Assembly (NCBI GenBank): GCA_947652605.1 | Contig: OX393577.1 | Span: 47,715,494 to 47,779,493, forward strand | Direction: 5' to 3' | DNA length: 64,000 nt | DNA from: Elmis aenea | Lineage: Eukaryota; Arthropoda; Insecta; Coleoptera; Elmidae | Made by a program: the position numbers and the translations under genes | The notes under the pieces: generated by a model | The model's database searches: none | Told to the model about the DNA's origin: nothing | The model's input: the letters and a program-made list of their open reading frames with translations, nothing else | Shown: piece by piece, positions 47,505 through 59,904 of the stretch | Layout of the letters: every line of letters begins with the position of its first letter | Numbering within the stretch: position 1 is the stretch's first letter

Positions 47505-48465
47505 TGTTTTAAGGTTTAGAAATTAAAAACTCTGGATTTACAGGACGGTTTTTATTGATTTTAGTTAAAAATCCGACGTTTCGCACTTAATGTTTTTAAG
47601 GCTTCTTCAAGGGCTGAAAACAAATGTGATTACAAATTTCATTTATAAAACTATTCTTAACATGACTTGAAACGATTAAATATAAATAACATAAATTTTA
47701 AATACTAGATACAAGTTACAAATTAGATTGAAACAATTATACAATAAAAATACTTACAATTTTAACAATATTCATTGAAAAATTGACAAAGCTAACATGG
47801 TGCACATAACCATTTGTTTTTTGAATGTGTAGAACAATTCGAAAGTCAAAAATAACAGTGATACAGTCGCACTAATTTATTGTAAAATGTAAACAGTCTT
47901 TTCATTAAAAGGATTTTATGTGTAAAAATGTAAATTAAAACGGATAACATAAAATTTTAAAAAAGACAGACACAAAAGCAAACACTTTAAAAATTTTACG
48001 TACAATAGTCAGGTTCAACACCAGTATCATTTTATAACAGTTTTACAGAAAGGGGGGAAACTGAACTATGTGGACCAATAATTTTTTAATTAATTAGTAG
48101 ATGTCCTAAGTTAGTTTAACACAACTTCAAATTTTATTGAAAACTACTTTTGAAATTAAGATTATTTGGAGTAATGTTATTAAAGGAATGTATTATTTAA
48201 TTATTAAACTGTTTTGGTTACAGATATCAAAAAGTAATTTGTAAGTCTTTTGATATATGTTATCAATGTCAGATCTGTCATTACATGCATTTTTGTTTAC
48301 ATTAATATAAATACTTTCAGCTATAAGTCTTTTAAACAAATTTTCTTCGTGGTGAACAATCTTAACGTCATTTAAATTGAAATTGTGATTGGTATTTAAC
48401 ATGTGTTCTGTTAAGCTAGTGGTTGTTGGAATATTTTTGTTATTATTATTCAAATTTAAATTTGC
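47505..48465 (-). mobile_element. 5'-truncated Penelope-like element
   Basis: On the - strand a GIY-YIG-nuclease C-terminal segment (48453-48193) is followed by a 3' region with CTTGAAGAAGCCTTAAAAAC then GTGCGAAACGTCGG, a hallmark of Penelope-like untranslated regions. It is inserted inside the hAT element. Confidence 0.65.
48193..48453 (-). pseudogene. GIY-YIG endonuclease C-terminal fragment of a Penelope-like element
   Basis: TTSLTEHMLNTNHNFNLNDV, IVHHEENLFKRLIAESIYIN and a closing KTYKLLFDI match the last part of the Penelope endonuclease (alpha-helical HxxxxxHxxxxxx ... ESIYI segment). The reverse transcriptase and the GIY and YIG motifs are absent, and the start codon shown is not expected to be native. 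Confidence 0.65.
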
Positions 48466-48632
48466 TTAATAAATACATGTTTTGATTCAAATATATTGGT
48501 TTTAAAATTTATTAAATAACCTCCTTAGCAAAAACTATACTTCAAATTAGAAAAAGAAATTGTTGTGCCCGCGGTCAAATTTTCATCCGCACTGTAGCCC
48601 GACAATCAAAAGACTTTCCCACCCCTGGTATA

Positions 48633-50166
48633 CAGGGTTCTCGTTTTTCGAGGGCCACTATGGGGATCTCGTAAACGGTAAGAGTTACGACTTCGGTTAA
48701 ATTAGGGCAAAGTTGTATAATCAGGTGCTTAATAATTCGATGCAAACAGAACTTATCTAGCTCTTTTCGTTTTTGAGATATAGGGAAAAAAGTAAAAAAG
48801 TGGACTTTTGTTTTTTGCCCGTAACTTTTTCATTTCATGTCGAATTTCATTTTCGTTAAAACTTTTTCATGGCCACTTTTTGCAAGGAATCAGAATCCCC
48901 AATTATATTTTCCGTGCGCCGTTTCGTTTTTTCAAAACCACCATCAGGTCAATTGTTTCTTATGGACGCTATATTTGATTTTAACTCCAATTTGTATAGC
49001 ATTTTTTTCTGAATTCGACAATGTATAACACTTGCGACTTTTTTGAAACAATTGTTGTTAAAAATGGCAAAAACAAATATTTTATTTAAAACAAATCCTA
49101 ATCGGCATGGTAAATAATTGTCTTTGTCCCTTTTTCCTTGGAAGCACGTAAGTAAACCGCATGAAATTACTATTAAAGGGATTTAATTAAAAAAATAGGT
49201 AGGTATTAATAAAAATGTTAGGAATGCATTAACATTGTTCAGATATTAGCAAATGTTTTTAGAATATTTTCTTTGGTTAAGTAATAAATTTCTCTAAAAT
49301 GTGTATTTAACCCTTACTTGGCATACAATTATTTGTAACAAAATTTTCGTAATCAAATAATATGTGTTCATAGTTTACAAAAACGTCCAGAAATCTGTTT
49401 ACACTTTTTGCTTATTAGAAGTCATTAACGCAGATAAAAGGCATAACTGGTTATTTTTTGTTACAAATAATTGTATGTCAAATAAGGATTAAATACACAT
49501 TTTACAGACATTTATTGCTTAACCAAAGAAAATATTCTAAAAATATTTGCTAATAACTGAACAATGTTAATGCATTCCTAACATTTTTATTAATACCTAC
49601 CTATTTTTTTAAATAAATCCCTTTAATAGTAATTTCATGCGGTTTACTTACGTGCTTCCAAGGAAATAGGGACAAAGACAATTATTTACCATGCCGATTA
49701 GGATTTGTTTTATATAAAATATTTGTTTTTGCCATTTTTAACAACAATTGTTTTAAAAAAATCCCAAGTGTTATACATTGTCGAATTCAGAATAAAATGC
49801 TCTATAAATTGGCGTTAAAATCAGATATAGCGTCCATAAGAAAAAATTGACCTGATGATGGTTTCAAAAAAACGAAACGTCGCACGGAAAATATAATTGG
49901 GGATTCTGATTCCTTGCAAAAAGTGGCCATCAAAAAGTTTTTACAGAAATGAAATTCGACATCAAATGAAAAAGTTACGGGCAAAAAATAAAAGTCCACT
50001 TTTTTACTTTTTCCCCTTTATCTCAAAAACTAAAACATCTAGATAAGTTCTGTTTGCGTCAAATTATTAAGCACCTGAATATACAACTTTGCCCTAATTT
50101 AACCGAAGTCGTAACTCTTACCGTTTACGAGATCCCCATAGTGGCCCTCGAAAAAAGAGAACCTTG
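48633..50166. mobile_element. 1.53-kb snap-back element with arms of about 750 bp
   Basis: CAGGGTTCTCGTTTTTCGAG at left and CTCGAAAAAAGAGAACCTTG at right, bounded by TA; arms match through ATAGTGGCCCTCG, GTAACTCTTACCGTTTACGA and the centre near 49400. Each arm carries a hammerhead-like motif (CTGATGA ... CGAAACGTC at 49850-49882). Confidence 0.85.
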
Positions 50167-50184
50167 TATATATTAATTTTTTAA

Positions 50185-50381
50185 TCCATATAAAAAAAAT
50201 ACTGTACTATGTAATTTACAAAAAAAAATACTATCGCCAATCTGATATATTTTATCGTAAAAAAACATTTGAACGTCATTTTTTAGAAAATATTGTGCGA
50301 TTTACGAAAACATAGGGTTTATAGAGGTTTCCTCTTAAAATAACAATGTTATAGGCGTGCGACAGTCAAACTGAATCACCC
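50185..50381 (-). repeat. Terminal repeat, CCGGGTGATTCAGTTTGACT family (right orientation)
   Basis: Ends CAGTCAAACTGAATCACCCG-G before TA. About 170 bp upstream of the end is alignable with the copies at 61330-61501 and 62785-62957 (landmarks AACGTCATTTT, GATTTACRAAAA). Confidence 0.7.
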
Positions 50382-51159
50382 GGTATAATACCAAAATTAA
50401 TGCGATCGTAATCGCAAGGATAAAAGCCAGTGTAAAATTAAGTTGAAACAAAAGCATAAAAATCCTTGAATTGATAGATGGTAAAAACAAAAAAGCTTGT
50501 CACTGTTCACTTGCAAAAATTAGATATTACAATTTATCATCAATCCTATATAACAGAATAACATATTTTATTTAATAACCGATTTATGTTTAATATTTTT
50601 GCTCACCAATATTTCAGATTTTGTAAAAATATTTTAAAATAATTATTTATATTTCTACCAAAAATTGACTTTTAGCTCTTCATGATGTAATATTGCCATT
50701 CTATTTTAATTATTTAAACGATGTTAACGTTATTTGCACAGATGTACAAGTTTTTAAAACTTTTAAACAAGTATTAAAATTTCCTTTTTATATCTGTCCT
50801 TACTGTAGGTAAAAGGGTATATTTTTAGCTGCTTTAGCATTACGCTGAAATGGAAACGTAATCAGAGGAGCTGAAAGAGATTATATGATATTCCATCTCG
50901 GCTATAACACGTGTTTGATGATGTATATTTTTGAAGTCGAGATATGTGATAATTAACGGACGAGTATCTCGTTCCTTCCAGTTAATTATCTTGGAAGTTG
51001 TGTAATCACGATAGGTCTATCTACTGTATAATAAAGTTTACGCTCAGGCAGACAAATGTTTAATATCGAACGTTCGAGCTTAGGTTAGCTAATTACCTTG
51101 CCCCAAAAATATTTTTAATCCGATTAAGAGGATACTAAATGCTTAATTTTCCTTTGCAG

Positions 51160-51429
51160 ACACACCGTCTTTCGCAATATCACGAGAACCCGGATTTGGA
51201 ATCCCCATTCGAGAAGGAATGCCGGTGTCCTTAAAATGCGATGTCGATGCCAATCCTAAAGCTGCCCCGATTTGGCAAAAGGACGACTCTAGTCCCCCTG
51301 TTCAACAAACGCCGGATGGGTTCCTCAATTTCACTGAGATCCGCAGAGAGCACAGTGGATGGTATAAGTGCATATCTAGGCATCTTCTAGGAAGATTTTC
51401 CAGTATAGGATATTTCCTCAACATTCGCT
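51160..51429 (+). CDS. Internal exon of the same multi-Ig receptor gene (exon B, one Ig domain)
   Basis: A 270-nt phase 1-1 exon with acceptor TTTGCAG ending at 51159 and donor GTAAGT at 51430-51435. It codes for the next Ig domain: a first-cysteine strand (PVSLKCDVDANP), the core Trp (PIWQKDD) and the diagnostic second-cysteine strand (EHSGWYKCISRH). A proline-rich linker (YTPSFAISREPGFGIP) follows the end of the previous domain, as expected between tandem Ig modules. It splices in frame both to the exon ending at 2986 and to the exon beginning at 63634. Domain type and tandem order are strong; exact gene identity is not determined. Confidence 0.9.
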
Positions 51430-52028
51430 GTAAGTATTTTTAAAAACCTATGTATTATTTCAAATTGTAACGAAAATATATAGATACACAGATGTTATTG
51501 CAACATTAAAGTGATTATAATACACATATGATTAACATACCGCGAATATAAAATTATTTCTTTTCGTTTACTGCTAACAAACATGAAATATACATATAAA
51601 TTTAAAAAATTAAATCGTTAAGCCATTTTTTTTATGGATTACAGAACAAATAATTTTTTATATTCATTAAAAATTAATTTGATACTGAAGGAATCTTAGT
51701 TTAATGCCCAAACAATTTTTTTGATATATCCGAATACAATCAAATAACCCTAAATACAAAAATACAATTAGTGACGTGGTGATTATTTGACCAAAAAAGG
51801 CCTTGGTATTCAAAATAGGCGATTTAAGAGTACAGTACATGGCACTAAAACTTAAATTTAACATAATTTATTATGTTAAAACATGCACCTTGTATATGCA
51901 TAAACAATTCATGTTAGACTGTTTATAGTTCGTAATATCACAAATACAACACTGAAACAATCGTTTAAAATGAATGCGATTGCCTGAAATTGAACTCCCA
52001 TTTATAGTCCATTTTCCGCATGAACATA

Positions 52029-53312
52029 CCGGGTGTAAATGAAGTGTGGTACACCCCCTTTTTTTCTTTAGTTTTGATTTTAAATAAATGAAATTTTAGA
52101 CATATGATATGTGCAAAAAACCGGGCTTTTTGAGCCCTTGCACACATTTGTTTCACTTCCGGTTTCGCCGGAAATGACCCCAATGTTGTTATTTTAAATG
52201 GAACACCCTGTATATTTTTTTATTTTTGGAAAGAGGAAGTGATTTTTGATACAACTTTTCGTTAATTTTTATAACCTCAAAATTTTTTTTAAAGAAAATT
52301 TAATTTTTTATTAAGAGTGCCATGACCTGCACAAATTGATTTTTATTGTGTCAACAATTGTCCAAAAAACGTTTTTGTAAATTTTAAACGATATTTAGGT
52401 TACTTTAATCGGCTTTGAAGGTTGCGGAATCGGTTTTTTGACAAAAAGTCAATTTTTTTAAATGGAACCTTGCTGGTACTAGCGGTTATTTAAATCAAGC
52501 ATCTTCTAACGAATCTATCGGTACCAATAACTTGTATTTTTATTAAGAATCTACTTCAAAAATTTCAAATTATTGTGAACATTTATTAAGAGATCCTTTT
52601 AATCGCTGTAATCTAATTATATATAAAAATGATTACCAACATTTTTAGACTTTTTAATTAAATGACTGTAGTAGTTAAACATAAAACAACGATCATTTGT
52701 TTTGTTTTAGTTATGCACAGTGTACTGCGATTAACAGGATCTCTTAATAAATTTTCACAATAATTTGAAATTTTTGAAGTAGATTCTTAATAAAAATACA
52801 AGTTATTGGTATTGATGGATTCGTTAAAAGATGCTCCATTTAAATAACTGCTAATACCAGCATGGTTCCATTTAAAAAAATTGACTTTTTGTCAAAAAAC
52901 CGATTCCGCAACCTTCAAAGCCGATTAAAGTAACCTAAATGTCATTTAAAATTTACAAAAACGTTTTTTGGACAATTGTTGACATAATAAAAATCAATTT
53001 GTGCAGGTCACGGCACCCTTAATAAAAAACTAAATTTTATTTAAAAAAAATTTTGAGGTTATAAAAATTAACCAAAATAGTGCATTTGTATCCAAAATCA
53101 TTTCCTCTTTCCAAAAATGTTAAAATATACAGGGCGTTCCATTTAAAATAAGAAAGTTGAGGTCATTTCCGGCGAAACCGGAAGTGAAACAAATGTGTGC
53201 AACGGCTCAAAAAGTCCGGTTTTTTGAACATATCATATGTCTAAATTTTCATTTATCTAAAATCATAACTAAAGAAAAAAAAGGGGGTGTACCACACTTC
53301 ATTTACACCCGG
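52029..53312. mobile_element. 1.28-kb snap-back element, CCGGGTGTAAATGAAGTGTG family
   Basis: CCGGGTGTAAATGAAGTGTG at left and its complement at right, flanked by TA. Arms of about 640 bp share TTCACTTCCGGTTTCGCCGG and ATTCCGCAACCTTC. Lies in the second intron about 600 bp after exon B. Confidence 0.88.
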
Positions 53313-53899
53313 TATATAATCTCAAAATAGGATTAAGCAAAATCGCTTCTTAAGCTAACAAAATCCCTCATTAAATTAATCCGCGGATATAAAACACAAA
53401 GTTTGATTTTTTAATTTTCGAGTGTCACAACAAGTTTTAGCTGAACTGGAACGCTGAACAGGAGCTTTAAAATTACTTGCATATATTTAATAATTAAAGG
53501 TTTCATCTCTGGTAGCAACTACACTATAAATATTCTGCTAAGTAGATTAGTTGGCTAAGTTTCTCCCGGATGAGTTAAACGCCAGTGGCAGACTCAAGTT
53601 AATCAAGTTAAAGCCACCGAGAACATTTTATGAAGAGCGCTACTTCATTATTGTTTATTAATGGTCACTATTATTACGTATGGGCTCTAATATATTTTAA
53701 ATTAGTTTATTATTAAGTTAGAAATCGCGTTCGTGCATTGCATGTTAACCTAATGAAACCTTACTTGATAAACATCTCAGACACTAATACTGTTGAAAAT
53801 TATCGTCCTTTCAAACTTGCTTGTATAGAATGTATTAGCAATACTACTCTAATTAAGTGTAGGTAAGACGACAAAATTTTTGTTTGTTGTTTTTGTAAT

Positions 53900-54486
53900 T
53901 CGTTATTAAGATTTTTGAACCAGAGCCTAATTTGCTGTCGTACCTAAGACAGATTGATGCAGGATTTAATTTTCCATTATAAAATTTAAAAAAAATTGGG
54001 CATTGTATTTGAAATAAACGAGTTTTACTGGTCTGGAGTTGTATTAAAAGGAAATTAAATTTTGGACACCGTGTTAAGTAATGCATCGATTGGAAAAATT
54101 CCAGGATGAACTCCAAGGTTCCTTTATGCATAGTCTAAATTTGAGGGTTATCTCTTTGAAAATGGCGGCGGTAGATAATATTAAGCATCACAATGAAAAT
54201 CAAAAAATTTTCAAAAAAGTCCAAAAATCTAAAAAACGACTGCACTTAGGTATAGGGAATGCTATTAAAAGCCTCTCTTTAAAATCCAAAAATGCAATCA
54301 AAAATAGACCATTGTATTTGAAATAAGAAAGTAGAAGTCAACTTCCGGTATATCCGCAAGTGTCGCCATCTTGAAAATATTAAACAGATCAGATGCCATT
54401 ATGGTCATAACCAAAATTTCAGATCAATACCCTTTTTCATTCTTCATATCTTTTTAACTACCGGTCTCAATCAATCACCCTGTATA
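53900..54486. repeat. Single-arm snap-back remnant
   Basis: Ends ATCAATCACCCTGTATATGT at 54486, with inner motif CATTGTATTTGAAATAAGAA shared with arms of the other snap-back families. No inverted partner; the left limit is uncertain. Confidence 0.35.
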
Positions 54487-54499
54487 TGTATGTCGTTTA

Positions 54500-56120
54500 T
54501 TAATTGAAAAAATCATCTCGGTAAAGGCATTTGAACCCTGCAAACATAAACAAAATTCTATGATGTTTTAATTGGTATGTAATTTTCAAAAGACTTTTCT
54601 AAGTATTCCAACCTAATTATATGGCAGGTCATTTTATCATTTGTCGCCAAACCCCCCCATTTAAAAAGGGATGTGAAAAAACGATTAACAATTGTAGCAA
54701 TTTGAAACTGAATAATGTACTTAGCTGTTTTTCTTGTCTACCTAATAAAAATTGATGAAACTGATTTTAGAAACATGCAATTTTTTAAAAATCTTATCGC
54801 ATTTTAGAAAGACGACATAAATAATGAAGAAAGCAATTTAATGAGCATCATTTGTGGATTATCTAAATATTTCCAAACTTCTACAGATTCTCGTAATTAT
54901 ATCAATTACGATGTGTAAGTAAAAAAGTATATTAAAAAAGATGAAGATATATTTTAGGAACACGACAGGGAAATAACCATTAAATCGATTGGCAATGCTC
55001 AATATCTCCATCGACAAATTTTAGTTGATTATAAAGAAGTTTTACATCAATTAGCAAATAGCAAAAGTCGACGATTTGTTATGAATTTTTTTTTTATACG
55101 TTCATAAATATTAGTTTTTAAGTTTTTAAAAGTTTTAAATGTTTATGTTTCAAAAATATTTTGTGTCATTAAGAAGCGATTGCCTTTTTACTTTTTACGT
55201 TTTACGTAAAACCATTAATAGCTGCAGGCTTTACTTGCTAGTTTGTATTAAATTCAGACACATAATAAGTGTATTTGATCATCAAAATAATGCAGAACAT
55301 TTCTCCCTTAATAATTTTTTTATAATAATAAATCTGCAATTTTTATCTCTGGAACAACATTATTGAAACACACTGTACAAACGTAATCGAATTTAGTTGC
55401 TACTCCCAAATTAGTCACTCAACATCTTGGCTGGCGGTGATTTTATTCGTACTGAATTATAATTGGACAATGTCTTTGTGTAAGCTCTTTGTGTTATATT
55501 CGTGTCTTTCATTAACTGCGATGGCTTTCGTTATTCAAATAATCACCAATTATAATTCTAAACTCCAGGATATCGCTTTGTAGACTAAGGGAAGGTTAAA
55601 TTCACAACAGTATCATCGTTTTATCTACCTCATAACTGCCTAAAGTACGTCGACTGAAATGTAATTTCAGTTTTTGAGAAATAATTAAAATAATCTGAAA
55701 GGTTTTAAATGTTCTATTGTCTCGTGCATAATTGGGGTTATTTTATTTTGTGTTACCGTGCACTTCAGGTTTTTTAAACTTTGCAATTATGAAAAATAAC
55801 TTCAGACATATAAATCTAGTTTTTATTTTGTTAATTTTTTTATGTTTTATAAGCTGAAATAAAATTTTAAAACGTCGTCTATGACATGATATGAGACACT
55901 CGAAATCCACCATAAGCAGTGGGTATAGTAATAAATTTTAAATTTAAATTCGCTCCATGTAAATATAAAATATTTCATGCTATGTCTGATAACGTCAGTT
56001 TTGCATTTTTACGACCTACTGCATTTATATACAGTTATTATAATTATATTTCACATTCTCTCCCTGCTTTATTTCAAGGTTCATTGGAATTGGTATCACG
56101 TATATATTTATGTATACATT
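54500..56120. other. Intron sequence; nothing recognised
   Basis: AT-rich; no exon, element end or RNA gene supported. Confidence 0.4.
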
Positions 56121-56127
56121 ACAGACT

Positions 56128-56205
56128 TGTGAGTTTCATGTGGTCCATTGGGTAGAGCACGAAGTTTGGTATTGACAGATTCCGGTTTGAATCAGTAACT
56201 TTGAT
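56128..56205 (+). repeat. Degenerate tRNA-like (SINE head) sequence
   Basis: TGGTCCATTGGGTAGAGCA fits a pol III A box and GGTTTGAATCA fits a decayed B box about 45 bp later. Arms do not pair well enough for a functional tRNA, and no SINE body or tail is seen. Confidence 0.35.
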
Positions 56206-56672
56206 CCTTACTAATTTAAACAAATGGGTGGTTCGAAATTTTTCGTATTGTTAGCTACTGTATTAAATACAATTAATTTTGAAAATGTTTTAATCGTTTA
56301 TAAATAAATTCCACATAATTTAAACAAGTACTTTATTCAAAGATTTAATGTATGACATGTTTCTTGAATTGCTCAAAAAATAATGATTTTTCGTTAAAAA
56401 AAAAAAGAAACACAATTAAGCAAGTTATAAAATGTCAATTGCTACTGCGATCGTGTTTTGTTTAGTCGAATATAGGGTTGCCAATAGGTCTCTTTTAAAG
56501 AGAACATGTTCTCTTTTTTAAGAGAATATTTTTGTTCTCTTTCTTTTTTTATTATTTATATAAATGTCCTCTTTTTTAAAATTTGCTAATTAATAATTAT
56601 TTAATAATGCACAAAAGATACTTTTGAGTTTCATTCTGAAATACTAAAAATATGTGAATTTTTTTTTTTGCA

Positions 56673-56909
56673 ATACCTGGCCAAAACGCGAACGTGGAGA
56701 GAATATTTGCCATGATCGGCGGACAGTGGAATAAAAAGAGAAATAAACTTAAAATTTCCACTGTACGCGGAATTTTAAAGATAGTTTATAAATATAAGAA
56801 CATTTCGTGTATTGATTTTTATAATGAAATAAAAGAAAATAATAAAATACTACACGAAATTAGTAGTGTGGATAAATACAAAAAAGATGAAAGTGAGGAT
56901 GATGAATAA
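56673..56909 (+). pseudogene. hAT transposase C-terminal dimerisation domain fragment
   Basis: PGQNANVERIFAMIGGQWNK followed by KRNKLKISTVRGILKI is the conserved N-x-x-(V/S)ER-x-FS ... R-(N/S)-x-L core of the hAT dimerisation region; it ends in an acidic tail (DESEDDE). No upstream catalytic part; NVERIF is entered without an ATG. Confidence 0.75.
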
Positions 56910-56944
56910 AAAATGACTACATTTAATTTTTAAATTTTTATGTG

Positions 56945-57150
56945 CAATTAGAATTTGTTTTTAAGTTAACAATTTTATATTATAATTGTAAAAAACGTGT
57001 ATACGAATAAGTGCAATTAGAATTTGTTTTTAAGTTACCAATCTTATATTATAATTGTAAAAACGTGTATACGAATAAGTGCAATTAGAATTTGTTTTTA
57101 ATTTACCAATCTTATATAATTATCGTAAAAAACGTGTATACGAATAAGTT
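56945..57150 (+). repeat. Three-copy tandem repeat of about 65 bp
   Basis: GTGCAATTAGAATTTGTTTT to GTGTATACGAATAA repeats three times directly after the hAT fragment. Confidence 0.85.
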
Positions 57151-58020
57151 TATAAAGAAAATAAATTTATTGAAAAAAATGTTCTCTTTTTTTGTACTCA
57201 ACAGTTGGCAACCCTAGTCGAATACAACAATTTTGTGCAAAATAATACATAACTTTTAAACTAATTTTTCTATTTATGCTTATTTGTTTCAATGCACTAT
57301 AGGATTTAAAATTGGAATATTTTTAAAGATGCCACCGAATAATGATATGTTACAAGCAAGTACACATTACACATAGCAAATTACACATAAAATCTAATTG
57401 TTACACGAAAATACTGAAATGTGCCAAAAGAAAATTAAGTTCACATGCGTTTACTAATTTGTACCAAAATAAAATTAAATGTCAACTGAATTAATGATTT
57501 GTTACATGAAAATCCTGAATGTGATAAAAAAAAAAGTTTACAGGAGTATATTAATATGTAACAAATATAAGAAAAATATACGCACTAATTAATGACATGT
57601 TACACGAAAATACTAAATCCACCAAAGGTATATAAAGTTCACACGCGTTTAATAGTTTGTACCATGAACAAATAAAATGTCAACTGAATTAATGATAAAG
57701 AAATTAATTTAATATGAGTTTAAGTTTAATAATAAACTGCGATCAAAGTAATGGTGCATTCATGAATTCATGTAATCATCACAGAATACACCAAAGGCCC
57801 GATTGCATGGGATTCGGATCAAACCAGTGCTACCTAGCACTGGGCTAAATACTTAGCACCACTTGGGTTGCCGCAGACGACCGAAAGCGTTCACACGCCC
57901 GTGTTAGTTAGCCCGGCGATCATCGTCAGATATAGGAAAATATCGTACTGTTGGTACTAAATGACAGCTATGCTAATTTCACGTTTATTTTTGTTTTTTG
58001 CTACTTTTACGTGTCCAAAA

Positions 58021-59100
58021 TGAGGTGGGAACTTTTCTGTAACTGAAAAACAGGATTTGATCGCGATAGTTGACAAGTAAATAGTTTTAAATGTTATAAG
58101 TAAGGTAAGTAATCAGATTCTTACAATTTATTATAAAATGTATTTAATTAAATTAATAACAACATATTATATACACAACTATCTTTCAACTCATGTCCAA
58201 TAATTATTTTAAACAACTTAATACAGCATGTATTCTTTTACAATTAAACAAACTAGTTAAGATGCTAAAAATAAACATCTGATATTGTTTTTTACTTCAT
58301 GTAGATATAAAACAGCGAAACGACCTGTGGTGACGAAGCAGAGACGATGTGTATGACAAGGAAGGAAGAAAATTTTAAAAGTTTTTGAAAGAAAAATAGT
58401 GAGAAAAATTTATGGGGCGAGAAAATGGGAGGAGGACTACATAACAATCTATAGGAAGTGAAAGAACAGAAATAGTGGAGTGACTATTCGAAAAATAGTA
58501 AGTCAGTAGGGCTCCAAAGAGAGGCTTTTATTCCAATATGGAATGCACAGCCTTTTATAATAATAAGATATAAAACAGTCATTGAATGCAAGACGACAGA
58601 TAGCTGAATCATTAGGAAAAAAAGGGAGACCTGGAAACAGTTAGCTAAGGAGTTTAATGCAGTTAGAGCAACTCGAGGCAGAATGGCGGGCCAGCTTAGG
58701 CAGTTTTATAAAAATCAAAGGCAAAATGTTGGAACTGAGCAAAACGTAAAAATCCTATTGCAAGATATTTGAAAAATGTATAATTTTTTTACTTGTACAA
58801 CTTAACATACATGTCAGCTATCATGGAAGTTGATGAAATAATAGAAAAATATGAAGAAATGAAGAAGACAGCCATAGAACATCACAAAAAAGACCAGGTA
58901 ATTGTTTATTATGTCAGACACTTTAAAATATTTTGTTAATACAATTTTTTATTTAACAGCTTGCAATAAAGAAAACTGGGGTTGGCTCGCCTGTGACTCT
59001 TATTAACAGCTGCTGGCAATAATTGAAAATCAAACGACACCTTTAAGCAATATGTTTGATTCCGCCACAAACTACTTCGAAGACAATATTTACTTATTTG
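58021..59100 (+). pseudogene. Decayed Myb/SANT-like protein gene (Harbinger accessory type)
   Basis: Pieces in order: VTEKQDLIAIVDK near 58043; TWKQLAKEFNAVRATRGRMA and QLRQFYKN at 58630-58725; VDEIIEKYEEMKKTAIEHHK to 58897; then a 62-nt intron (GTAATT 58898 to TTAACAG 58959) and LAIKKTGVGSPV. These match the helix order of MSANTD-type proteins, with stops and frame shifts. The retained intron shows it came from a DNA element, not by reverse transcription. Confidence 0.6.
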
Positions 59101-59457
59101 TTGCTTTTAACTTAAAAAATTATAACTTAAATACAATTCAAAGATATTTATATACACTGGGCCTTTCAAACAAAATGAGAAATTAAAATGTTACTTCTTT
59201 TAAAAAAAGATAACTACCATCAATTATAACCAAACCACCCTCTTCAGCCGTAAGCCATTCAATACAGGATTCTTCTATAAACCAACCACCAAATATAAGG
59301 CAACCATCTTCTTCAGGTATTGGTCAACCACCTTCAGCTGTACATGAACATTCGCCAACTATAAACAATAAAGACTGAAATTTCAAAAAAATCTTATTTC
59401 AGTTTGATTTTAAAGCATTTAGGTCTTACGTAGTAGTATTATGTTAATTTAATGCAA

Positions 59458-59481
59458 GCACACACACACACACACACACAA
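59458..59481. repeat. (CA)n microsatellite
   Basis: About ten CA dinucleotides in a row. Confidence 0.9.
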
Positions 59482-59656
59482 AAATTGTAATATCTAATAC
59501 GATGTATCGTGTATTAGCTGTTTAAAAAGTTGAATAAATAAATTATTTTCTTGATGTTAATATGTATTGCTTTATTATTTATTGAAGTATTAACCTTTTC
59601 TGTCTATAAAATTAATACTTTGGTTTGAAAGAAGTAAACACATAATATTGCCCTAT

Positions 59657-59904
59657 ATATGAAGGGTGTTAGGTGAAAACAAGGATTGTCAATTTTTATT
59701 GGATCTTTACAATTAAATTTTAAAGTTACTATTTTTTTATTAATAGAGCTGCATCAACCAAACTTTATTTTACTATGGATTATTATAAATGAGTATTAAT
59801 CAATGAATGTGAAAAATAATTTTTGTAAAACTATAATAATTAGTTCAATATCTCAAAATCAGTTAAAAATGGCATTCCTTGTTTTTACCCAACACCCTTC
59901 ATAT
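59657..59904. mobile_element. 248-bp MITE, ATATGAAGGGTGTTAGGTGA family
   Basis: Inverted ends of about 28 bp (TATGAAGGGTGTTAGGTGAA and TTACCCAACACCCTTCATA); TA at both borders. No coding sequence. Confidence 0.8.

Larger units (their letters stand above)
46752..48627. mobile_element. hAT element with transposase C-terminal relic and a nested Penelope-like fragment
   Basis: Ends CAGGCCTGGGCAAATGGCGG and CTTTCCCACCCCTG with a perfect 8-bp duplication GTATACAG (46744-46751, 48628-48635). At 46990-47106 the frame RSCVSDEHLKAVLRISTTKF ... ending NFSH is a typical hAT transposase C-terminus. The duplicated target is the tip of the adjacent snap-back element at 48633. Confidence 0.85.
2987..51159 (+). 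other. Intron of about 48.2 kb in the Ig receptor gene
   Basis: Bounded by GTAAGT at 2987 and TTTGCAG at 51159 and inferred from the in-frame junction between exons A and B. It holds two antisense protein-coding genes, one further candidate small gene and at least two dozen mobile-element insertions. I saw no further + strand exon with Ig features inside it, so these two domains appear consecutive in the protein. Confidence 0.75.
56473..57216 (+). mobile_element. hAT element with transposase dimerisation-domain relic
   Basis: Ends TAGGGTTGCCAA and TTGGCAACCCTA with a perfect 8-bp duplication GTCGAATA (56465-56472, 57217-57224). Subterminal TGTTCTCTTTTTT repeats occur at both sides. Contains a transposase C-terminal fragment and a three-unit tandem repeat. 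Confidence 0.88.

Noticed and set aside
41020..50381. A single 9.4-kb transposon bounded by the CCGGGTGATTCAG ends
   Set aside because: Only the ends match; the interior is a mix of unrelated complete elements, and other single ends of the same family occur nearby.
56128..56205. tRNA gene
   Set aside because: A and B boxes are recognisable but the cloverleaf stems do not pair.
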